Source: Stenotrophomonas rhizophila (GTDB taxonomy: Bacteria; Pseudomonadota; Gammaproteobacteria; Xanthomonadales; Xanthomonadaceae). Taken from it: 64,000 bases of DNA. The DNA is taken from contig NZ_CP016294.1 in the NCBI RefSeq assembly GCF_001704155.1, forward strand, positions 1,237,501 through 1,301,500, in the 5' to 3' direction. This document shows positions 57,162 to 64,000 of this stretch, piece by piece (within the stretch, counting starts at the first letter, position 1; each line of letters starts with the position of its first letter). The notes beneath the pieces were generated by a model. That model did no database searches, was not told where the DNA came from, and saw nothing but the letters and a program-made list of their open reading frames with translations. The translations under genes and the position numbers were made by a program.

Positions 57162-57694
57162 GCGAGGGCCGCCAGTGGCTTTTCCAGGATCTCGAAGCGC
57201 AGGTCGTCGCGCTTGGGAATGCCGAAGCGCTCATCCCCGTACGGGAACGGTTTCTTGATGCCGGTGCGCTGGTAGCCACGGCGCTCGTAGAAGGCGATCA
57301 GCTCATCGCGGATGTCGATCACCGTCATCTGCATCACCGGCACGCCCCATTCGCGCGCGGCGTGGGCTTCGGCCGCGTCCATCACCTGCTTGCCGATGCC
57401 GCCGCCCTGCTGGGCCGGGTCCACCGAAAACATGCCGAAGTAGCCCTTGCCGTGGTCGTCGGCCACATGCGCGCAGGCCAGCAGTTGGCCGTCGCGTTCG
57501 GCCAGCAGGACGGTGCTGCGCGGGCGCTCGATATCGGCTTGAAGGCCGGTTGCGTCAATGCGCGCGCCGTCCAGCATGTCCGCTTCGGTGGTCCAGCCGG
57601 CGCGGCTGGCGTCGCCGCGGTAGGCCGAGGTGACCAGGGTGATGAGGGCGGGGATGTCGGCCAGCGTGGCCGCACGGAAGGTCAGGGTGCTCAT
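57158..57694 (-). CDS. GNAT family N-acetyltransferase
   Basis: 178 residues. The acetyl-CoA-binding motif is DPAQQGGGIGKQVMDAAEAHA, and the C-terminal motif IAFYERRGYQRTGIKKPFPYG is present. The substrate is unknown. It is translationally coupled to the Rieske gene. It is divergent from the lipoprotein gene at 57816. Confidence 0.88.
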   Translation of the reverse strand: MSTLTFRAATLADIPALITLVTSAYRGDASRAGWTTEADMLDGARIDATGLQADIERPRSTVLLAERDGQLLACAHVADDHGKGYFGMFSVDPAQQGGGIGKQVMDAAEAHAAREWGVPVMQMTVIDIRDELIAFYERRGYQRTGIKKPFPYGDERFGIPKRDDLRFEILEKPLAALA

Positions 57695-57815
57695 GCCGTC
57701 ATTCTAGAGCGGGGCGCCGGTGGCGGGTAGCAGTGGCGCTGCCTATGTAATGCCGCTTTTTGATAGGAACGGTGCGTTGGCCGTGCGAATCGGGCACTGG
57801 CAGGATCGTGCGGCT

Positions 57816-58241
57816 ATGAAGTCCACTTTCCTGTCCTGCGTGTTTCTGTTGGCGCTGCCCGGCTGCGGCGAAGGGCCCCCGACGGACGACCGTTACCTGT
57901 CGCCCCGCCAGTTGGCCGTGGTGACCGCCGCCGCCAAGGATGACGACCTGGTGGCGATCAAGCGGCTCATCGCGCACTACGAAGCCACCCCCGGCAACGA
58001 CGTGCCGGCCGCGCGCTGGCGGCAGCGCGCGCGCGACCTGGGCGATGTCCAGGAGCTCTACTACCAGGCGGCGTCGCGTTTCGCTTCCGCGCGGGTGGCG
58101 GAGAGTGCCGAGGTGCGCTTCCGTCTGCTGGCCGAAGCCCAGGACGCGGCCAAGCGCGCCTATGAGCGCGAGCCGGAGCATGCCAACCTGCTGCTGGTCG
58201 AACAGATCGAGCGCGAGATGCGCACGGCGCTGACCGAATAG
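57816..58241 (+). CDS. Small putative lipoprotein
   Basis: 141 residues. The N-terminus MKSTFLSCVFLLALPGC is a signal with lipobox LPGC (Cys17). The mature part is helical and charged, with VTAAAKDDDLVAIKRLIAHYEATPG and a long ARVAESAEVRFRLLAEAQDAAKRAYEREPEHANLL stretch that is SEL1/TPR-like in character. The function is unknown. Start 57816 was chosen for the lipoprotein signal. It converges on tonB. Confidence 0.65.
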   Translation: MKSTFLSCVFLLALPGCGEGPPTDDRYLSPRQLAVVTAAAKDDDLVAIKRLIAHYEATPGNDVPAARWRQRARDLGDVQELYYQAASRFASARVAESAEVRFRLLAEAQDAAKRAYEREPEHANLLLVEQIEREMRTALTE

Positions 58242-58258
58242 CACGCCTGCGCGGGCGC

Positions 58259-59053
58259 TCAGCGGATGAAGAACTCCACCGGGAACGACAGTTCCACCGG
58301 TGCCGGCCGGTCGTCGGGCACGGCCGGCAACGGCGCGGCCCGGCGGAAGGTATCCAGCGCGGCCTGGTCCAGCATCGCGTAGCCCGAACTCTGCTCCACC
58401 GCCAGCGCAAGCAGCTGACCATCGCGGGCCAGGCTCACCCGCACCTGCACGACGCCCTCATGGCGGCGCGCCCGCGCGGCGTGGGGGTAACGACGGAAGC
58501 GTTCCAGCCGCGCGATGACCCGGCCTTCCCAGCTGTCGCGGCCGGGCGTGGTCTCGCTGGGGCCGGGCGGCAGCGGTGGGCTGGGCGGCGAGGCGGCAAC
58601 CGAGGCCTGCTGCTGCAGCGGCGCAGGCGAATCCGGCTTGGGCTGCGGCGGGGTCGGTGGCGGAATCACCCAGTGGGCCGTCTCGCGGGGCGGCGTCCTG
58701 GGCCGGTCGCGCGGGGGTTCCGGTTTTTGCTGCTGGTGCGTGGCGGCCGTGCTGGGGGTGGGCGCGACGATGTCTTCCAGCGGTACTTCCGGCGCGCGCG
58801 GCGGCAGCAGTACCAGCTGGGTGCGGTCGGCTTGCGGGGGCGGCAGCACCGGCGTGCTGGCAACGTGGGTCCAGAGCAGCAGCGTGATGACGGCAGCGTG
58901 GGCCAGCACGGTCAGGCTGCCAGCGAGCGTGCGCGCATGGCGTTCGGTGAACGAGGTGCGTGCCCGCGCACGGCTCGGGGCACCCTGGTGTGGGCCCTGC
59001 AGGTAACCGTGCAGCGGTGGGGTGCTCGCGGCACTGGGGGCGACCGACGACAT
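58259..59053 (-). CDS. tonB: TonB energy transducer
   Basis: 264 residues. A transmembrane helix (about 42-62, RTLAGSLTVLAHAAVITLLL) anchors a Pro-rich spacer, and the C-terminal TonB domain begins about 182 (RFRRYPHAARARRHEGVVQVRVSLARDGQLLALAVEQSSGY). Energises TonB-dependent receptors, including the two nearby. ExbB/ExbD are not here. ATG 59053 lies just downstream of a perfect Fur palindrome. Confidence 0.92.
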   Translation of the reverse strand: MSSVAPSAASTPPLHGYLQGPHQGAPSRARARTSFTERHARTLAGSLTVLAHAAVITLLLWTHVASTPVLPPPQADRTQLVLLPPRAPEVPLEDIVAPTPSTAATHQQQKPEPPRDRPRTPPRETAHWVIPPPTPPQPKPDSPAPLQQQASVAASPPSPPLPPGPSETTPGRDSWEGRVIARLERFRRYPHAARARRHEGVVQVRVSLARDGQLLALAVEQSSGYAMLDQAALDTFRRAAPLPAVPDDRPAPVELSFPVEFFIR

Positions 59054-59063
59054 CCAGTGGCAT

Positions 59064-59084
59064 TAATGAGAAGGGTTCTCATTA
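59064..59084 (-). promoter_or_regulatory. Perfect 9-3-9 Fur palindrome before tonB
   Basis: TAATGAGAA-GGG-TTCTCATTA, 10 bases before the tonB ATG on the minus strand. The perfect dyad implies tight iron repression of tonB, and the closeness to the ATG implies a very short leader. Confidence 0.85.
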
Positions 59085-59162
59085 TGGCATACGGGCTTCG
59101 TCGTATGCTCTGGCGGGGGAAAGGGATCGGGCGCAGGAACTCGTTGAATCTGCATCCCGTCC

Positions 59163-59183
59163 GTAGCTCAGCTGAATGGCGCT
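59163..59183 (+). other. tRNA-like 5' fragment
   Basis: TAGCTCAGCTGAATGG (59164-59179) exactly fits the tRNA A-box/D-arm consensus, but no GGTTCGA-type T-arm follows. It may be a pseudo-tRNA remnant or chance. Confidence 0.3.
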
Positions 59184-59249
59184 CAGCCAATCATGAAGGT
59201 GAATGCGCGCGGCTTGGAGGGCATGGAGCTCCGAAGGTTACGTATGGGG

Positions 59250-59274
59250 CGCACGACCAACGGTCGTGCGCTAC
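59250..59274 (-). repeat. GTAG REP hairpin near the end of sufS
   Basis: Minus-strand GTAGCGCACGACCGTTGGTCGTGCGCC: GTAG head, 9-bp stem GCGCACGACC/GGTCGTGCGC. Lies between the suf terminator and tonB. Confidence 0.7.
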
Positions 59275-59303
59275 CGGCTCGATGTAAAAGGTGCGCGCCA
59301 TGC

Positions 59304-59332
59304 AAAACGCCGCGGTTGTCCGCGGCGTCTTC
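59304..59332 (-). terminator. Intrinsic terminator of the suf operon
   Basis: Minus-strand stem ACGCCGCGG/CCGCGGCGT with loop ACAA followed by TTTTGC, 27 bases after the sufS stop. The U-tract is short but the stem is strong. The 59085-59354 stretch otherwise holds only the REP and the tRNA-like motif. Confidence 0.75.
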
Positions 59333-59354
59333 TTGTCAGCGTAGGAGGCAGGCG

Positions 59355-60611
59355 TCAGCCCAGCAGCTTGCGCACCTTGTTCAACGCCGCAATAAACCGC
59401 TCGATTTCGGCGTGCGTGTTGTAGAACGCGAGAGACGCGCGGCAGGTGGCCGCGACGCCGTAGTACTGCAGCAGCGGGTGCGCGCAGTGCTGGCCGGAGC
59501 GGATGGCCACGCCTTCCAGATCCAGCAGGGTGGCCAGGTCGTGCGCGTGCGCGCCTTCGATCAGGAAAGAGATCACCGCCGCCTTGCCCGGGGTGGTGCC
59601 GAAGATGCGCAGGCCGTCGATCTTGTTCAGTTCTTCGGTGAAGTGCGCAAGCAGCTCGCTTTCGCGCGCTTCCACGTGCTCCAGGCCCAGTGATTCCAGG
59701 TAGTCCACCGCCACGCCGAGGCCGATGAAGCCGGCGATGTTCGGGGTGCCGGCTTCGAACTTGTGCGGGGCATCGTTGAACACGGTGCCTTCGAAGCTCA
59801 CTTCCTTGATCATCTCGCCGCCACCGAGGAACGGCGGCATGGCATCGAGATGCTCGCGCTTCGCCCACAGTGCGCCGGTGCCGGTAGGACCGCACATCTT
59901 GTGGCCGGTGATGGCGTAGAAGTCGCAGCCGATATTGGCGATGTCGACCTTGCGGTGCGGCACGGCCTGTGAGCCGTCCACCACGGTGATGATGCCGCGC
60001 TTGCGCGCTTCCCGGCAGATCTCGCGCACCGGGTTGACCGTGCCCAGCACGTTGGAGACGTGGGCCACGGCAAGTAGCTTGACCTCGGGGGTCATGGCCT
60101 TGCGCAGGGCATCCAGGTCGAGCGCACCTTCGGGGGTGATCTCGGCCACGCGGATCGTGGCGCCCGTGCGCTGGGCCACCAGCTGCCACGGCACGATGTT
60201 GGCGTGGTGCTCCATGCGCGAGACGAGGATGACATCGCCGGCCTTCAGCCGCGGCAGGGCCCACGAATAGGCCACCAGGTTGATGGCGAAGGTGGTGCCG
60301 CTGCACAGGATGAGTTCGCTTGCGCGCACGTTGAGGAAGCGCGCCAGCTTGCTGCGTGCGCCTTCGTAGGCGTCGGTGGCCTCGGTGCCCAGCGCGTGCA
60401 CGGCGCGGCTGACGTTGGCGTTGTAGCGGCGGTAGAACTCATCCACCGCGCCGATCACCTGCACCGGCTTCTGGCCGGTGTTGGCGTTGTCGAAGTACAC
60501 CAGCGGCCTACCGTGCACTTCCCGCATCAGCAGCGGGAAGTCCAGGCGCACGCGGTCCCAGTCGGGGGCGGCGGCCGTGTCGGCCACCGGGCGCGGGGTG
60601 GAGAGGTTCAT
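59355..60611 (-). CDS. sufS: Cysteine desulfurase SufS
   Basis: PLP-dependent class II desulfurase of 418 residues that hands sulfur to SufE/SufU for Fe-S assembly. The PLP-Lys lies in YAITGHKMCGPTGTG and the persulfide Cys in RSGQHCAHPLLQYY. It overlaps sufD by 4 bases and ends the operon. Confidence 0.96.
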   Translation of the reverse strand: MNLSTPRPVADTAAAPDWDRVRLDFPLLMREVHGRPLVYFDNANTGQKPVQVIGAVDEFYRRYNANVSRAVHALGTEATDAYEGARSKLARFLNVRASELILCSGTTFAINLVAYSWALPRLKAGDVILVSRMEHHANIVPWQLVAQRTGATIRVAEITPEGALDLDALRKAMTPEVKLLAVAHVSNVLGTVNPVREICREARKRGIITVVDGSQAVPHRKVDIANIGCDFYAITGHKMCGPTGTGALWAKREHLDAMPPFLGGGEMIKEVSFEGTVFNDAPHKFEAGTPNIAGFIGLGVAVDYLESLGLEHVEARESELLAHFTEELNKIDGLRIFGTTPGKAAVISFLIEGAHAHDLATLLDLEGVAIRSGQHCAHPLLQYYGVAATCRASLAFYNTHAEIERFIAALNKVRKLLG

Positions 60612-61870
60612 GCCACGCCTGCCTTGGCCAGCGCGAGGTCCAGCTGACGGCGCAGCTGTTCGGTCAGGCGCGCGTCGAGCACGTTCAGCGGCTCGTGGCA
60701 GAACGCGGCGCTGAGCAGCTGCTGGGCCTGCTGGGCCGGCAGGCCGCGCGAGCGCAGATAGAACAGGGCGTTGGCATCGAGCTGGCCGACGGTGGCCCCG
60801 TGTGCGGCCTTCACTTCATCGGCGTCGATCACCAGCGTGGGCTGGGTATCGATTTCGGCGTCGGCGGACAGCAGCAGGTTCTTGTTGGACAGGTTGGCGT
60901 CGGTGCCATCGGCGCCGGCACGTATATGGATGCCGCCGTGGAAGACCACGCGGCTGCGGTTGGCGGCCACGCCACGCCACACCATTTCCGAGGCGGTATC
61001 GCGCGCAATGTGTTCGATGCCCAGGCGGGTATCGACATGGCGGCGGCCGTTGCCGAGCAGCACGCCGTTGGCGGTCAGCTGGGCGTTGTCGCCTTCCAGG
61101 CGCACGTTGAGTTCGTGGCGGCTGAGCGCGGCACCCAGCTCCAGGTCTACGCGGCGGTACTGCGCGTTGCGGGCCAGCACGGCATCGGTGCGCAGCAGGG
61201 CGGTGGCGCGGCTGCCATCGGCCTGCACGCGGGCGTGCGAGAGCACCGCGTCCTGGGCCAGATGGACGTGCACCAGGGTATTGCCCAGGTGCGCGGCATC
61301 GCCGGCATCCAGGTGGTGCTCGACCACGCCGAGCGCGGCACCGGCACGCAGTTCGATCAGGTGGCGGTGATGCCAGGCCAGGTCGCTGCCACCGGCGGCG
61401 CTGATGAAGACCAGCTGCAGCGGGGCTTCAACCTGCACGCCGTCGTCCACGCGCACCAGCACGCCTTCATCGGCGAGGGCGGCGTTGAGGCGGGCAAAGA
61501 CTTCTTCGCTGCGCTCGAAGCGGCGGCCCAGGAAGCGCAGGGCTTCATCGCCAGCGGCCAGCGCCGAGGACAGGGTCTGTACCTGCACGCCGGCCGGCAG
61601 CGCCGACACGTCGCTGTGCGCGGCGGACGGGCGGCCGTTGACGAACACCAGCCGCGGCGACGGAATGTCGGCCAGCAGGGCAGGGTCAATCTCGGGCGCG
61701 GCCAGCGGCGCGGGCTGGAACGTACGGCGTTCGAGCTGGCGCAGCGAGGTGTACTTCCAGGCTTCGCTGCGCGGGCCGGGCAGGCCTGCCTGCAGGGCGG
61801 CGTCGAGCTCGGCGCGGCGGGCGTCGCTGCCGCAGAAGCCGGCGGCGAGGGAATCGAGCAGGGCGCTCAT
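60608..61870 (-). CDS. sufD: Fe-S assembly protein SufD
   Basis: 420-residue partner of SufB in the SufBC2D scaffold. A right-handed beta-helix core, with SKNLLLSADAEIDTQPTLVIDADEVKAAHGATVGQLD-type C-terminal region including the conserved His in KAAHGA. N-terminal region is helical. It overlaps sufC by one base and sufS by 4. Confidence 0.95.
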   Translation of the reverse strand: MSALLDSLAAGFCGSDARRAELDAALQAGLPGPRSEAWKYTSLRQLERRTFQPAPLAAPEIDPALLADIPSPRLVFVNGRPSAAHSDVSALPAGVQVQTLSSALAAGDEALRFLGRRFERSEEVFARLNAALADEGVLVRVDDGVQVEAPLQLVFISAAGGSDLAWHHRHLIELRAGAALGVVEHHLDAGDAAHLGNTLVHVHLAQDAVLSHARVQADGSRATALLRTDAVLARNAQYRRVDLELGAALSRHELNVRLEGDNAQLTANGVLLGNGRRHVDTRLGIEHIARDTASEMVWRGVAANRSRVVFHGGIHIRAGADGTDANLSNKNLLLSADAEIDTQPTLVIDADEVKAAHGATVGQLDANALFYLRSRGLPAQQAQQLLSAAFCHEPLNVLDARLTEQLRRQLDLALAKAGVA

Positions 61871-62634
61871 CAGACCGCTGCCTCCGGCACCACGCGGTCC
61901 TTCAGGAAGTGGTAGCCATGGGCTTCCAGTTCCAGGGCCAGTTCGGGGCCGCCGCTCTGCACGATCTTGCCATCGGCCAGCACGTGCACCACGTCCGGCT
62001 TGATGTAATCGAGCAGGCGCTGGTAGTGGGTGATGACCAGGAACGAACGGTCCGGCGAGCGCAGCGCATTGACGCCGTCGGCCACGCTCTTGAGCGCGTC
62101 GATGTCCAGGCCGCTGTCGGTCTCGTCCAGGATCGCCAGCTTCGGCTCGAGCACGGCCAGCTGGAAGATCTCGTTGCGCTTCTTCTCGCCACCGGAGAAG
62201 CCTTCGTTGACGCCACGGTGCAGCAGCTCATCCTTCAGGTGCAGCACGGCCAGCTTCTGGCGCACCAGCTTGAGGAACTGCATGGAATCGAGTTCTTCCT
62301 CGCCGCGCGCCTTGCGCTGGGCGTTGAGCGCGGCGCGCAGGAAGTAGGTGTTGTTCACGCCGGGGATTTCCACCGGGTACTGGAAGGCCAGGAACAGGCC
62401 GGCGGCGGCGCGTTCTTCCGGCGCCAGCTCCAGCAGGTCGCGGCCTTCGAACTGCACGCCGCCTTCGCTGACGTCATAGCCTTCGCGGCCGGCCAGCACG
62501 TTGCCCAGCGTGGACTTGCCCGCGCCGTTGGGGCCCATGATGGCGTGCACCTGGCCCGGCTTCACGTCCAGCGACAGGCCCTTGAGGATTTCCTTGTCGC
62601 CGATGCGGGCGTGGAGGTTGTCAATCTTCAGCAT
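61870..62634 (-). CDS. sufC: Fe-S assembly ATPase SufC
   Basis: 254-residue ABC-type ATPase of the SufBC2D complex. Walker A GPNGAGKSTLGNVL, signature FSGGEKKRNEIFQ and Walker B LAILDETDSGLDID, the Suf-type D-loop. ATG 62634 (MLKIDNL) is preferred over a Met at 62670, since the REP element at 62647-62669 lies in between. Confidence 0.96.
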   Translation of the reverse strand: MLKIDNLHARIGDKEILKGLSLDVKPGQVHAIMGPNGAGKSTLGNVLAGREGYDVSEGGVQFEGRDLLELAPEERAAAGLFLAFQYPVEIPGVNNTYFLRAALNAQRKARGEEELDSMQFLKLVRQKLAVLHLKDELLHRGVNEGFSGGEKKRNEIFQLAVLEPKLAILDETDSGLDIDALKSVADGVNALRSPDRSFLVITHYQRLLDYIKPDVVHVLADGKIVQSGGPELALELEAHGYHFLKDRVVPEAAV

Positions 62635-62646
62635 GATACGAATCCA

Positions 62647-62669
62647 GTAGTGCCACGCCATGCGTGGCA
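62647..62669 (+). repeat. GTAG REP hairpin between sufB and sufC
   Basis: GTAG (62647-62650) then an 8-bp stem TGCCACGC/GCGTGGCA with loop CAT, inside the suf operon. Confidence 0.7.
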
Positions 62670-62694
62670 AAAAATCAAACGAAGGCGCGACCGG

Positions 62695-64000
<1,306 letters not shown>

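Noticed and set aside
59163..59240. Complete tRNA gene
   Set aside because: Only the D-arm pattern is present; no acceptor pairing or T-arm GTTCGA follows.

Overview
The window is GC-rich, densely packed DNA from a member of the Xanthomonadaceae, most likely Stenotrophomonas. Three things point there. GTAG-headed REP hairpins (the SMAG type described in S. maltophilia) recur throughout, together with a REP-associated transposase (RAYT). A SoxR gene sits divergent to an MFS pump, as in the S. maltophilia soxR-mfsA pair. The order kdsD-kdsC-lptCAB-rpoN-hpf-ptsN-hprK-rapZ-PTS-mgtE is typical of this family. There is no prophage, CRISPR array, rRNA operon or intact tRNA gene.

Layout. 1-13 kb: a hydrolase fragment, mfsA/soxR around a SoxR box, proC-yggS divergent from pilT-pilU, several membrane and accessory genes, tag, and the algH-ruvX-pyrB set. 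14-15.5 kb: a RAYT gene between two inverted arrays of about 150-bp repeats, each repeat holding one REP. 15.5-30 kb: an esterase lipoprotein, mgtE, a regulatory PTS (EI, HPr, EIIA-Man, EIIA-Ntr, HPr kinase, RapZ) with rpoN and hpf, LPS transport and Kdo genes, then divergent ibaG-murA. 30-42 kb: DUF3108 twins, purN and purM separated by three membrane genes, DUF2066-perM-hda, the amgK-murU cell-wall recycling pair, and an M20 peptidase. 42-45 kb: comEA followed by a non-coding, GGA-rich stretch ending in a strong terminator, then two L,D-transpeptidases and hutD.

45-59 kb is an iron block with four Fur-like boxes. One operon encodes a membrane flavodoxin/FNR reductase, ApbE, DUF4198, DUF2271 and PepSY proteins next to a TonB-dependent receptor. 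I read it as an extracytoplasmic flavin-based ferric reductase fed by ApbE flavinylation. A second set holds a Fiu/PiuA-type receptor with a PiuC-like dioxygenase and a small membrane protein. A tonB gene under a perfect 9-3-9 Fur palindrome follows, then sufBCDS for Fe-S cluster assembly (sufB runs off the right edge).

The most interesting signal is at 42.1-42.8 kb. The RNA of the comEA 3' region has many GGA motifs presented in small hairpin loops. Its terminator loop carries an exact match to the CsrA/RsmA SELEX consensus. I propose a CsrA-sequestering RNA, possibly the 3' part of the comEA transcript. Starts were chosen by ribosome-binding sites and family length; promoters are weak calls unless stated.
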